Positions 33,964 to 45,340 of a stretch of DNA of 64,000 bases are shown piece after piece. Position numbers and translations under genes: made by a program. Numbering within the stretch: position 1 is the stretch's first letter; the number at the start of each line of letters is the position of its first letter. Below the pieces are notes generated by a model, which saw only the letters and a program-made list of their open reading frames with translations, did no database searches and was not told the origin of the DNA. The stretch is from Xenoacremonium recifei (taxonomy: Eukaryota; Ascomycota; Sordariomycetes; Hypocreales; Nectriaceae), in assembly GCA_012184525.1 (NCBI GenBank), contig WOFQ01000020.1, forward strand, positions 496,001-560,000, in the 5' to 3' direction.

Positions 33964-35367
33964 CTAAGAGTCCTGCACGAGACCCGGAATGTCGTCCACC
34001 TGCGCCTTGCCGTGCAAAATATCATTGACAGCCGTAAACAAGGGGTATTCTCCCTCAAGACCGCGAGCCTTGAGAAAACTGTTCACCTCTTCCGCCGTAG
34101 TCGTACCCTGAATCTTCTGGCCGTTCAAGTCCTGCTTCTCAACCTCCTGGACCGAGATGCCTTTCTCGACGGACTTCTTTGCGCAGCGGAAGTTTCGGCC
34201 ACCCGAGCACGATGTGATCAGATCAGCAACACCTGCTGAGGACTCGGTGAAAGTAGCCGTGTGCACGGTCTCACCGAAGAACTCCTTGCCGAACTTGACC
34301 ATCTCCATGAGTCCGATTCGCATGATGGCAGCTTTGGCGTTGTCACCCCAACCACGACCATCGACAAATCCAGCGGCCAGAGCGACGACGTTCTTCAAAG
34401 CACCGCTCAGAGACACGCCAGCAACATCCGAGACCATCTGAACATGGAAGTATGGTCGATGGAACAGTGTTCGGAAGCAGTCCTGATCCAGAGGAGGGTA
34501 TTCGGGAGGCACACGCGTCAGCTTGACCTTTGAGGCCCGGCCACGAGCGTCCTTGTGCTGCTCGTCCTCAGCACTAGTGATCTTCAGGTCGGGGTTGGAT
34601 GATTTCGGGGACGGGGCTCTGCTGTTGTCCATAGCCGGGGGATCGTACGCTATCGTCGTCTCGGACCACTTCTCGGCAGCAATCTCTCGTGCCAGGTTGG
34701 CACCGCTCAGGGCGCCGCAGTAGATGCCCAGGCCTTCTCCAATCCACTCGCTGAACAGGCTGATACCGTCATCAGACACGTTGACACCCTTGATGCAGCT
34801 GATACCGCGAGCAAAGGGCAGGACATGGCCACGGATCTGGTTGCAGACATTGCCAATGAATTGGTGGGGCAAGTTGAAGACCAGGATGGTCGAATCCTTG
34901 ACGGCATCGTGGATGGAGGGATTGGCGACAATGTTGGTGGGCAGAGTGATGCCCGGCAAGTACTTGACGTTCTCGTGGTGCTTGTTGATGACGTCGGTGA
35001 GCTTCTGCGGTTTCTCACCAATCGCCTCGTCGTACAGCTTCGAGTCCTTGGGCACGATCACCTCCTCCTCGTAGACCCACATCTGGACCTCTTCCTCAAA
35101 GACATCGCTGTTTGCGCGGGTGTTCTCGGCAATGATTTTGGAGATTGTTGAGCCCCTTGAGCGCGGTCAGCACCTGGAGCGCCAAGAGGCCTGTCTTACG
35201 TACCAGTTACCAGATCCCACGATGGTGACCTTGTGCTTCTTCCCGTAGTCGCCCAGATTCGCGGCGCCAGGCATCTTGGAGGCGACTGTAGCGGTGGAAT
35301 ACGATGAACGAGGGGTGAGTAGAGGCTTGAAGGCGGGAATCAGGCGCACGACGCGGGATCGAAACAT
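33964..35367 (-). CDS. GPD1: NAD+-dependent glycerol-3-phosphate dehydrogenase
   Basis: Exons 35204-35367 and 33964-35155, with a 48 nt intron (GTACGT...CAAG) splitting the NAD-binding motif: VTIVGSGNW|GSTISKI. Starting at 35367 gives 451 residues; starting at 35274 (MPGAANLGDYGKKHK) gives 420. The N-terminal Rossmann domain is followed by PHQFIGNVCNQ and GISCIKGV. The C-terminal domain has the catalytic-lysine block GALKNVVALAAGFVDGRGWGDN, then ITSCSGGRNFRCAK. An insert of about 40 residues after WSETTIAYDPP is Ser/Pro/charge-rich. The enzyme reduces dihydroxyacetone phosphate to glycerol-3-phosphate for osmolyte glycerol and lipid synthesis. The upstream extension MFRSRVVRLIPAFKPLLTP is arginine-rich and without acidic residues, like a mitochondrial presequence; two isoforms may be made. 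Confidence 0.93.
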
Positions 35368-36143
35368 GCGGGAGCTCGAGCAACGCAGAGAAGAGGTGGG
35401 AGGGCGGAGGGGTAGAATTATAGGGCAAATCGCGGGCCGCAACTTTCCCAGTTGTTGAACCCAGCAATGACGCATGGCAGAAAGACAAGGCCCTGACCGC
35501 TTACCTAATGTGGGCAAGCTCCCCATCAAAAAGCTGGGGTTCGGGCCAGCCAGTTCAACATAGGAATCGCCTCCGATTGACCGAGGGGCAATCACATGCT
35601 AGAAAGGCCCTGGCAGTTGACGAAATCCAGTCAAAGTTGTAAGTTACTGGGCCAACTTCAAAAGCCGCCCCTTTCACATGAAGACGCAATGCCTGCTCCA
35701 TGCGGATCGAGGCTTTCTACCCCTGGATTGATGCATGTGCCTGTCAGGAACCCGCTCGATATCCCAGGATGAGCCCAGATGCCTCGATCCGCGCCTCTTG
35801 AGTCGAACCTCGCCCGCTGTTGCTCCGTACTGTCGCGTGACACGGCCATGGAGCGTGATGCCTCGACCAGGTTCAATGTGGTACCCTCGATAGGAATCTC
35901 CTTATTTGCAGTTACATCAAGTTGGCTCGGTCAAATAATTAGGGAATTTCCTCCGTGAAGGTATCTCAATTTGGGAGTTGTGTTCTGCATCCAAAATCGG
36001 TCGAAGTTGGTAACGACAGTGCCAATCCCACTTCCAAAATCGTGTCTGCCCAAGTGAAACAGTCATAGCTCGCTACCTATCCAAAAGAAAAATGTCCAAA
36101 GTCCTGTGTTTTATATCCCAATACGGCATTTCAGCCACATATC
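35368..36143. other. Intergenic 35368-36143
   Basis: GPD1 promoter and leader, then the 3' flank of the gamma-glutamylcyclotransferase gene. No gene recognised. Confidence 0.5.
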
Positions 36144-37322
36144 TCATTCATAGTCGCTCAAGAGTGCAGCCTTCTCCTCATCCATCGTACACGAGCTGCG
36201 CCGGCGCAACCACTGATTGCTCTTCTCATCTTCTTCCTCTGTCCTCTCTCCATTGCCAAAAAGTGGCTTGAAAATCATATCGTACGAATCCCACGTCAAA
36301 GTAAACAAGACTAACATAGTCATCGCCATCCACTTAGGAAGTTTGCCATTCTCATCGGCTAGTTGCTTCGACAGCGTAATCATGAGTAAGAAAAAGAAGC
36401 CCCAAGTCAACGTGAAGATGAAAGCTCCGATCTTCTGACGACAGCTCGTAATGGTGTAAGGCTGCAGCGAGTTCAACCACTGCTGATAGTCGTCAGGGAG
36501 ATCATGCTCCATTGCACCGTCCGTGATCAGCTTAAGGTAACGGGCGCTCGCCTGGGCATAATCTGGGTCGCGCTGGGGGCCTTTGACGAAATGGTACCAC
36601 CACTTCTTCTTGTTGGGGTCATCTGGCAGATCTTCGTCAGGCACGCGCGGCGCATACAACGTCCTGGCGAAGAAGGGCTTCGGAATTTCTGGGATGGGAG
36701 GCTTCTCTGGAACCGAAATCTTGGGAGGGATAGGCATGCAGAGAACCGGAATCTCGTGGTAGCTCGCACCGCCGCCCTCCGTTCGGATAATGGTTCTGTA
36801 ATCCTCCTCCGTGACCTCATACACAACGCCGACGAGGCCCTGATTCCAACCGGCTCCGGTATGATGCGGCGGCCTCACGGGTGGCGGGTCGAACGGCGGG
36901 ACTTGCGGCGGGTTGGTCGGGTCTGGGAGCTTCGGTTTATCGGGGATCTTCCTAGGACGGACGTTGGCGAAGCACGGCTCGCGATACGGAATGCCGGCCA
37001 GGTCGAAGGTCAGCTCCAGCGTCGGCACAGATACATTCGTCTGCGACAGAGGGCGAATGCCGCGCACGCCCAAAAACGTCTCGGCCGATAGGTTCGATCC
37101 GTATGCGAGATAGAGGTAGGTGTTGGACTTCGGGCGATTCGGGTCTTCGGCGGCGTCTTCGGCAGCCTCCGCGAGGCGCGCAGCAGATGTCTGCGGGATA
37201 GACGAGATGGAAGGGTACGACTTTGGCGCAGACCGTCGCAGCACAGCGGCCCGTCGCAGCGATGCGAGGACACACGCCGTGCCATCTGTGGCGGCGCCGC
37301 AGCCCTGACGGCGGTGCGACAT
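36144..37322 (-). CDS. GliK-like gamma-glutamylcyclotransferase with two C-terminal membrane helices
   Basis: Single exon, 392 residues from the first ATG (MSHRRQGCG). The GGCT fold is marked by YLYLAYGSNLSAETF (residues about 71-85), then the strand GLVGVVYEVTEEDYRTI and the catalytic-acid region RTEGGGASYHEIPV. Between them is a Pro-rich insertion (KIPDKPKLPDPTNPPQ, then a second Pro/His block). The C-terminal third adds two hydrophobic helices, GAFIFTLTWGFFFLLMITL (about 295-315) and WMAMTMLVLFTLTWDSY (about 327-345), and an acidic tail with DEEKAALLSDYE. Family members open gamma-glutamyl amides to 5-oxoproline; fungal GliK acts on glutathione-derived intermediates of gliotoxin. No gliotoxin genes are near, so a general glutathione-related role at a membrane is more likely here. 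Confidence 0.85.
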   Translation of the reverse strand: MSHRRQGCGAATDGTACVLASLRRAAVLRRSAPKSYPSISSIPQTSAARLAEAAEDAAEDPNRPKSNTYLYLAYGSNLSAETFLGVRGIRPLSQTNVSVPTLELTFDLAGIPYREPCFANVRPRKIPDKPKLPDPTNPPQVPPFDPPPVRPPHHTGAGWNQGLVGVVYEVTEEDYRTIIRTEGGGASYHEIPVLCMPIPPKISVPEKPPIPEIPKPFFARTLYAPRVPDEDLPDDPNKKKWWYHFVKGPQRDPDYAQASARYLKLITDGAMEHDLPDDYQQWLNSLQPYTITSCRQKIGAFIFTLTWGFFFLLMITLSKQLADENGKLPKWMAMTMLVLFTLTWDSYDMIFKPLFGNGERTEEEDEKSNQWLRRRSSCTMDEEKAALLSDYE

Positions 37323-38351
37323 GGCGAGGAGTGGCTGGTGGGCTGCCAAATGCTGATAGGGCAGTATCTGCACTGACTCGAGATACACCAAACAGATTTC
37401 AGTTCAATCTGAGATGGAAAACAGTCGTGATGCTAATGCTGACGACAATCGAGAGCCAGCTCGAGTCTTATCTTGTAGGCGGGATGCAGGTCATTAAGAA
37501 CGCTCCGTCCGCCGCGCTTCTCCACAAAGAAGTCCGCTGGTCGCGGGAGATCACCCACCAGCGAACTCCGACTCGTTCTTCTGCGGACCACCGAAGTCCG
37601 GCTGCCGATTGATAAGCATTGAAGATTGCACCGATTCTTCAGGGTCGGAAGAGATATCAGGACGAAAATATGGCCTACAAATGACGTACCTGTACTTGGG
37701 TGTCTTCATCGACAAGCAATACGGTGGGCCATAGTTTTCAGCGGCCTCCGCAAGAATAATTGTTCATAACCTCGAGCTATCCTGCTCAAATTCGACACTA
37801 ACAATCAGCCTCACACGAAGATACAATATTCCGATGTTCCCTTCCAGTATATATCAACGGAGCTTTGCTAATCCGTACCCTCTTGATTCTCTTTTTATAA
37901 TGGGATGAAAGTGAAGTGGCTAAGCGCAATATACAGGGTTGCGAGGGTCGCGCCTTCCGTCTCAATGGAAATCCCCCTCGAGGACGACCCTAGGAGTTTC
38001 CCATGAATGTTCCTTCCATTTTTGCAGCAGGAGTGATTTCGTCCCAAATTCCGCCACCACCAAGTTTTCTTCCCATCTGCAACGGACATCTGTCCATCCA
38101 ATGAAGAAACCTCCTTTGGTTCACCATCTAACTTATCTTCCCGTTCGCCGAGGCGGAGGAGCGTGTTCTTTCCCCTCTTCGTTCGATCTACTAAAATTGG
38201 CTCCCAGCCTGTTTGAAGTGACATTGAAACGCGACCCCAGGTCGCTTGCAAGTTGTTGGGATCAGAACAACGGAATTGCCTGTAAGTCCACCAGCCTCAT
38301 CCATTACAAAAGTAGTAGTTCGAATGCTGAAATATAGCGAAGAGAAACGCG
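37323..38351. other. Intergenic 37323-38351
   Basis: Divergent spacer between the cyclotransferase gene and the disordered-protein gene. A 7 bp inverted repeat (CGCTGGT ... ACCAGCG) lies at about 37538-37566. No gene recognised. Confidence 0.5.
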
Positions 38352-41184
38352 ATGCCTCCCCGCAAGGCCAAAAAGGGAGGGAAAGGTGCTAAGAAACCTG
38401 TACAGTTTTCTGCGCTGGACACCACTCCGACGAGTCGACAATTCCAATCACCACAACCTGCTCCTTCCGCAGATGAGCCACCACCAGCTCCAGCCGCTTC
38501 GACAACACAGCCGACCGAGGGCCCGGATGAATCAGACGCCTCGCTTGAGGAGATATTGAATCAGCTCAATGATGATGGCATAGTTTGTTTTGACGGAGTG
38601 GGCAGTGCTCAAAAAACGAATCATAACAATGAAGCGTCCCTTTGGGCTGAGGTCGGGTCACAAACGCGGCGGAGTTCACCAGTTGTTCCTGGAGATACAC
38701 CTAAGGATTTCGAATGGCCATTTGAAAACGAGGGATATGGTGAGGAGAACGATGGTAAAGACCTTGACGGCGATGGCGATAATGAACCAGATTCCCTCTC
38801 TTTTCCAATGTCGACACCAAATTCGAGTGGTGGAAATCTCCCAGACACTATGCCTCTTCCCCCTGATTATATGGCTGATCTCCTTGTCGAACAAGTGGTC
38901 AGCACACAAAAACGAGTTGACTTCTCCGAGACTGCTTCCACGGCTCGACGGAGCTCACCTCTCTATTCTGAAAGTACAGTATATCAAAATGGTGAGGAAA
39001 CTAGCATCCACACACCTCAAATTCAGGCCACGACAATTCGATCAAACCCAGAACCTTTGCAAGTGGCGGACGCGGAACATTTTCCTTCAGACAACATATA
39101 TGATGCTACTCCTTTCGGGACTCCTCTGCCAACACCTCGGGCTTCCGTTCATAAACGTCCTGGCCACAACTCGACATCAGGGCCAGCTGCAAAATCTGTC
39201 GCCGAGAACCAGCGCTCGGAAAAAGGGCCAGGCCAGCGATCCATGGTCACGATTCTGGAAACCGAGCTAGCTTTCGAAGATGAGGAAGTGGTCTCTGATC
39301 CTATAGATCAAAATGCACCACTTCAGGCTGGGGCTCTGTTGAATCTCCAGCGAAATGGAACGGCCGGAGCCCTAGAACAATCCGAAGATCATCTTCAGAC
39401 TGTAGCGAGGGGTGGACAGAAATCAAAAAAAAGGAAACAGAGGGCCAAAACTCCTATTCAATTTGACCCAACAACACAAGAAGCCAAAGAACGACCAGCA
39501 AAACGGCCTGCCATCCCTTCCAAAATGCCGATTCTGAACACTTTGAGAGAGTCAGCAGAGATCGGGATTTCGCCAGCCGGCAAAAAGAAGAATACAGCAC
39601 GAGCGCCCAAGGCCAGAAAGAAGGCACAATCGAAATCGCCTACTAAGCGATCTGGCGGCCCAACAACCGTCGCGCCTACTCTCACTCCCGTCACGATCGC
39701 AGAGGTTCCATCGGTGCCAATAAAGCGACAGAAACAAGTCGACCACAACCCCAGTGTCCCAGATACGAATGCCAACACCAACAAGAAGAAGATGAACGGC
39801 AAGCTTCTGACGCCCATCACGCAGCCTATTGTTGTATCGAGCGATTCCAACGACGCCTCTTCAGAATCAGCCTCGCTCAACTCAAGTCCCCCACCGCTCC
39901 AGACTGGAAACACTACAGTAGACCACGCACAGCATCAAAGAGATATCTCCAACGCTATGTGCATCCCTCTATCGCGACCCAGTCCTGGAAGGTCCTTCTA
40001 TGAAGAAGACTTTGCGGCATCTGCTGGTGAAGATGAGCCCTCGAAACAGACAGTGAGCCACGTCTACACTGAGACCAGCGATCCCGTGCCAACGTCGAAT
40101 CAAATTCATAGGGTTATGCTAAACCCAAGACTCGAGGATCTAGGGGACCATATGAGGACGCTTCCAAGACAAACCGCTATCACAAGAACTACACGGAAAT
40201 CAACGGAGCTATCAAAGGATCGTGATGCTCCACCAGTGAAGTTACCGTGGAAAAATCGCAGGGTGTCCCGGAACATCAGCATCAGTGAAGCTGGCAGCCC
40301 CGTCTACATACAGAATGACACTGGTTCCTTGATAGATCGAACGGGTTTTGAGGGCCCGGCTACCATCATGTCAGAAGGCAAAACGTGTAGAAAGCTTCGA
40401 TATCACCCGGTCAAGGTGAATGGAATAGCGACAGGAGAAGCCGCATCTGGCGCCGGGCGTCAGTCGATGAAGAGCCAGCTGCTCTCCTCGGTCAGCGCTC
40501 CCACTGGCTTTACAAGAGCCACCGCTGAAGCTGTGGATGAAGGTCGCAAAGGGGATCGGGAGCGGTACATTAAGCCTAAGCCAACTCTTCCTCCGCAGTT
40601 TTCGTTGATGAACAGGGAGATGCACGACAAGATTCTTGCGGCGCTGCAAGGGCAAGACGCGAGGTTTGAAGCTGACAACGAGAAGTCCGAAAACAAGAAC
40701 CAGCGACAAGATGACAAGAAGAACGGCAGGTCAGATCATCAAAAAGAGACGGTAAACCAGATGTCGGAGCAACTTCACAAGATCGTCGATGTAAGTGGAC
40801 TTTGACTCTTCTACGAGGTAAGCTAACAGAACACAGATGATGCAGCAACACCTGCGGTCGAAAGAGGTAGGGGTCTATCGCGCCGCCGAAGTGTATCGCG
40901 AAAGGGGAATGGACAGCGTCCGAAGAATCGAGAACAAGTACCACCAAGAGCGCCAAGAGCTGGTTCAGACCAGCGAGAGTGATGCAGAAAAGTTCATGAA
41001 CAAGGTGAATGATGCGAGAAAAGCTGTCAATAGAAACATCAGGGCCGGAGAAGAAGTCTTGAAGCAGACTGTGGAGAGATTTGGCGCGCGACGTCTGCTG
41101 TACCGCCGTGCCACAGCGAATTTGCGAGCTCTGCATGCACGTTTACAAAACAGCGGGAGTCTTGTGGGAGTGGGCATGCTATAA
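38352..41184 (+). CDS. Large disordered, probably nuclear protein with C-terminal coiled coil
   Basis: Exons 38352-40790 and 40837-41184 join (GTAAGT...ACACAG, 46 nt) as KIVD|MMQQHL. The product is 928 residues. The first 800 residues are low-complexity and rich in Ser, Pro, Lys and Asp/Glu. They begin MPPRKAKKGGKGAKKPV and contain several basic patches that look like nuclear localisation signals (GQKSKKRKQRAK, and an APKARKKAQSKSPTKRSG run). The last 150 residues are predicted helical and charged (KEVGVYRAAEVYRERGMDSV, RRIENKYHQERQELV), ending RLQNSGSLVGVGML. No enzyme or DNA-binding domain is recognised. The layout, disordered with a conserved helical C-terminus, is seen in fungal chromosome- or spindle-associated scaffolds, but no assignment is justified. 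Confidence 0.75.
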
Positions 41185-41469
41185 CGGCTTGTGGCGCGAA
41201 CAGGTTGCGGGAGTTTTTCTAATGGAAAGAATGCACGAGATACAGAGACATGTGGACCGATTCGCTATCATGGACTGCCAGGGATGATGGTTTCGAATAT
41301 ATCAGATCATGAGGCGATGGGTGGGAATTGAGGAGATACGGCAATGTACCTTAGCTACAAAGCGATGTTAATGAAATGCAAGGATGTGTTAGGACCAAGG
41401 AGCTGCAATGTCACGGCCATCGGATTCACAAACAAACACATGCGATTCAAACATTAACATACGCTAAAC
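41185..41469. other. Intergenic 41185-41469
   Basis: 3' flank of the disordered-protein gene. No gene recognised. Confidence 0.5.
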
Positions 41470-41994
41470 CTAGCCTAGAGACTGCGCCAATCGTTGGTAT
41501 CGGGACAAACGATCTCTCTTGTCGTTGGGGATGATGGGCACGTGGATGCTTTTTACAACGGCCATCACGATGCTGCTTCTCGCGGAGGTGGAGAACCGAG
41601 GGATGATCAAGGTTCGATCTTGGCTTCTGGGGCGGATCAGCGGGCGGTAGAGAGCAGAGCCTGAGAGCCTATGGAAATCCTGGAGAGGGGCTAGCAAAGC
41701 CAGGAACTTGAGCCAGGCGGGATTGGGACGTTGGGTTGCTTCGTGGACGGTTGGGGCTTAGCCGGCGGCCGGCGATGACGATGGGAACCGGTGACGTATC
41801 AAGCTTTGGACGATGAGGAGCGAGGCGTGATGGGCGAATGCCAGCCAGCCAGCCAGGAAGACAGCGAGCCCAGCGGGATACGGCACGTAAATAGTTGCAG
41901 GCACCTCCCCAGCTGCCGAGGGCAAGCCTTTTGATATCATCTCATCTTGTCCCCTCGCCAGCTTCGACTCTTTCTCGCCGAGCATCACCAGCAT
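41470..41994 (-). CDS. Possible small membrane protein, structure uncertain
   Basis: Two frames in the same phase are separated by one TAA at 41760..41758. The upstream part starts MLVMLGEKES and has a hydrophobic helix (GLAVFLAGWLAFAHHASLL). The downstream part reads PAWLKFLALLAPLQDFH, then a basic stretch and RFSTSARSSIVMAVVKSIHV, ending RYQRLAQSLG. The TAA sits in a branch-like GGCTAAGCC, so a short intron may remove it; no clear donor was found. The composition is protein-like but no family is recognised. It may be one spliced gene or leader sequence. Confidence 0.3.
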
Positions 41995-42982
41995 CCCATC
42001 CCGCTGCACCCGACAGACCCGGCAGACACAGACAGTAATTACACATTGCTATGCGCGTCGGGCTCGTCGACTCGCACTCGTCCGATCCGCAGGACGCGAT
42101 GAGTTCGGACAGCGGAGGGTCCAGCGCAGGGTCAGCATCTCCGCCGAGGTACGTGGGTTGGGTTCCGTTCGGTTCGCAATTGAGAGGCATGGGCCTTCGC
42201 GTTCGTTTCGTCTTGGGGAGTCCGACCGACCGGCCGCCGCCGAAGCGTTTGCTTGTTGCGAATCCCTGGTGTTTCGGGAGGGCTCCAGCTGGCGCAGCAG
42301 CAGGCATTCGTCAACAGGGATCCAGAGCAGGGCTGAGCCTCAGTGGGCTTGCCCCTCCCGTCACTGACTGGACGCGCCGAAAGAGGCCCTGAAGTCACTG
42401 GAGTCTCAGCGGCTCCACCGGGGCTAGACGCGCCGGAGCAGGGTCGCCTTAGCGGCACCTGGGGCTGGCTGGCGCTGTTTGGCTGGGTAGCTCTTGCCAA
42501 TTGATCTGCTGCCCCCGGCCCAAAGTTTCCGTGTGGTCAGTCACTTGAAGTCGGGTGGCCATCCAGATTTTTGGGAAACTCTCACTCGCAGCTCTTCTTT
42601 CCCTCCTGTTGCCTAAAGCCTGCGATTCCCTCCACTCCATCCTCACCACGATACCTTCATCCATTTCATCCTTTACGTCTTCTCGCCCTCTTTCCTCATC
42701 CCCGCCTCCTCTCTGCCGCCTCGTGTTTCGAAACTCTTGTTTCATCCTTCCAGCGACTCGCTGCCCCGCTTTTCGCCTCAGGATCTGATTTTCTCGCCCT
42801 GTAGCAGCAGCAGCCGCTTTCACGGCCTGACCTTTCGAAGACGCCCTCGTGACGACGACTCGTCCAGCTCGACCACCCTCACGGCGACTTCGACCAACTC
42901 AGACGATCCCGATCCTGGCTCTGTGCCCGTCGACGACGGCGAAGAAGCAAACGTCCTAGTCATACCCCGCCAAAAGGTCAAG
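41995..42982. other. Intergenic and probable leader of the deneddylase gene
   Basis: GC-rich promoter region, then pyrimidine-rich sequence (42590-42780). The deneddylase reading frame stays open upstream of 42983 to about 42737 (Ser/Thr/Asp-rich) without an ATG, so an N-terminal extension through an upstream exon is possible. Confidence 0.45.
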
Positions 42983-43954
42983 ATGCCCTTCCGTCAGCGC
43001 ATGGCCCGCCACTTCGGCGATTCGGTACGTTCTGTCCATTGTGTTGAGATCCGCGTGAGGACTGGGAAATCGGGGCATGTCAGAAGGAATTGTGGTTTAT
43101 ATCGAAATTTGGGTTATGTCATGCATCTGCTTCATACTTGGATTCTTGGTCATGATCGAGATTGTGCTTGTTTGCTGACCTGCGACAATAGCTCGGCCCC
43201 GAACGATCGTACCTCTCATACCACGATGTTCTCCTCACCAACGAGGACATCAAGGCCCTCCGCGGCGATTGGTTGACCGACAATAACATTGCCTTCTGGG
43301 AGGAGTATCTGGAACGCGAGACGCTCTCTCGGTATCCGCAAGCTCGCATTATCCTGCTCCGACCCAGCATGACCTTTTTGCTCATGAAGGAGCCCGACAT
43401 GCGACAAGTGCGCTCTGCTCTACCCGACTTCTCCAAAGTCACGCACATTTTCTTGCCCATTAACGACAATCGCAACGTCAGCATGGCCGAGGGCGGCAGC
43501 CATTGGTCGCTGCTATTAGTTTCAGCCCTCGACGGTGTGGCATTCCACTACGACTCGCTCGGCGGCGCGAACTATGCCGAAGCCAACCTGGCCACGCGCA
43601 AGATGGCTCAAGTGTTGCAGCGTCCACTCCGGTTTATCAACCTGGAGGACTCGCCTCAACAAGAGAACGGGAGCGACTGCGGTGTCTTTGTGTGTTTGCT
43701 GATGCGCCATCTGCTCGTGAAGCGCTTGCTGCTAGCGAATGCCCGACAAAAAGTGTCCATGAGCATGGGCGGCAAGATGGTCGACAGCAACGGCGGCCGA
43801 AAGGAGATGTTGCGCATCATTGAGAATCTGCGTAAAGAGGGAGAGCGACGGCGATCGTAAGTTACTCCATGATTGATCTCAGTACTGTGCTAACACCCAC
43901 GACAGACGGAGCTCAAGCCCTTTCACGAACAAAACGCCTCCCCGGATCGAATAG
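42983..43954 (+). CDS. denA: NEDD8-specific protease (DEN1/SENP8, Ulp1 family)
   Basis: Exons 42983-43024, 43192-43856 and 43906-43954. From the first ATG (MPFRQRMARHFGDS) the product is 251 residues. Ulp1-type C48 cysteine peptidase: SYLSYHDVLLTNEDIKALRG and WLTDNNIAFWEEYL at the start, then the catalytic His118 (GGSHWSLLL), Asp135 (FHYDSLG), the oxyanion Gln region (LEDSPQQENGSD) and Cys177 (SDCGVFVCLL). The short size and the LSYHDVLL start fit NEDP1/DEN1, which removes NEDD8 from conjugates, rather than the longer SUMO proteases. The last 16 codons come from a small third exon ending SSSPFTNKTPPRIE. In Aspergillus the orthologue DenA takes part in light response and asexual development. 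Confidence 0.88.
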
Positions 43955-44592
43955 TGAGCATCCAAAGGTCAATTTCTGGGGAGAGACGACAGCAATCTCC
44001 TCGATGTCTGCTCATGAACCTTACTCTCGATGACACAACATTAACGGAATCTTTTTTTTATGACGGTCATGATGGTTTTATTACACGTCTTTTTTCACCC
44101 TTATTGTTACTTGCTATGATTATTCTCCACGATTGGTTGGAAGCGAAAACAGGCTGGCGTTATGGACGAAGCGGAGAGGCCAGAACAGCGCGACGAGGGC
44201 GAGAACGGCGTAAGCGTATTACAGCTACTGAAGATACCACTTGGGGACGAGGGAGACCATGGCTGTTAGCATTATAATTATTTGAATGGAATTTATGATC
44301 ATGCTGAGGCATGTTGGCCATGAGCCTCTAAATACATGCTTCCCTCAGGCATCCACATTTGCTAAACTCCCACAGACTCTGACTTTCGGTTTCTATTTGC
44401 CTGGGTAATCCCATTATGCCTCGAAATCATGAAGCAGAGTAATCGATCATAAGTCATCTAATCTGTTCTCCCTTTTTGAAGATCCTTTTTCCTTCCCTAA
44501 CGCCGTAAACTCCCAGGTATCAAAGTGCCCAAGGCACCAAGCCATTGAAGACGTTCCTCGTCTATGTCGGCGCAATCCTCTGCAAGGCCGCT
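43955..44592. other. Intergenic 43955-44592
   Basis: Convergent spacer between the deneddylase and SLX9 genes; T-rich 3' UTR-like sequence. No gene recognised. Confidence 0.5.
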
Positions 44593-45234
44593 TCATTTCT
44601 TGTCCGCAAACGCCGGGTTCTGCTCCATTGTAGCTGAAATGTATCCCCTCAGCGCAGCCCACCGATTCGCCGTCGCAGGTGCTGGAGCCGAAGCAGCAGG
44701 ATCCGTCTCAACGACCTTCTCTTCAACCTTAGTCGTCGCTTTCGCCTCCTCCTCCACGCCCGTCAACCTCGCCATACTAACCCCGAACCTCTCCATCTCG
44801 CCCCTCACAACCCTCTCCTTCCTCCTCAACGCGCCGGGCTTGCTCCTCAAGCTCTTATGCTTGACTCTCCCGGTGGGCGCCTCCGCATCCTCGAGTTCGG
44901 GCAGCGCATCGGCGAGGCCAGCAAGGTCGGTCTTGAGCTTGCGGGTTGGGCGGCGGCGCTTGGGCTTGGCGATGCGCGAGGAGGTTATGCGCGAGACGAA
45001 GGATGAGTGCTTGATGAGGCGCTTGTCGCGCTTGGAGGAGAGGAAGGAGTCGGAGACGGCGGCGTCGGCGCGGAAGGTTTTGGGGGGGAGGAGGGGGTGG
45101 ATTTGGCCGGTGATGCGCTGGTGGCGCAGGGTGCGGGCCGAGGGCTTTTTGAGGGCGGGAGGGGTGGGAGCCTGGAGAAGAAGTTAGGTATTTGTTTGGT
45201 GTTTATTGCGTGGGATCGGGTTTGGGCTTACCAT
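44593..45234 (-). CDS. SLX9: Ribosome biogenesis protein SLX9
   Basis: Exon 1 is the ATG alone (45232-45234), followed by a 60 nt GTAAGC...TCCAG intron. Exon 2 is 44593-45171. The product is 193 residues, starting M|APTPPALKKPSARTLRH. Conserved blocks are ITGQIHPLLPPKTFRADAAV, SDSFLSSKRDKRLIKH, SSFVSRITSSRIAKPKRRRP, and the C-terminal signature RWAALRGYISATMEQNPAF. SLX9 is a small basic nucleolar protein needed for 18S rRNA maturation and 40S export. Without the three-base first exon the protein would have no ATG near its true start, so the splice is well supported by the family N-terminus. Confidence 0.88.
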
Positions 45235-45340
45235 CTTGCTGGGCGGCAATCGTAGGGTTGTGAGGTTGGTTGAAGGAAAGATCTGGATGCCGACAAGTTT
45301 TACAAGAAGTCCACTTTGAATGAGTGGGTCTCCCCAGCTT

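Noticed and set aside
38590..39270. 226-residue second frame on the plus strand
   Set aside because: Alternative frame inside the disordered-protein gene; its product lacks any motif.
42051..42500. Opposed frames of 113-122 residues
   Set aside because: GC-rich leader region of the deneddylase gene; no family support on either strand.
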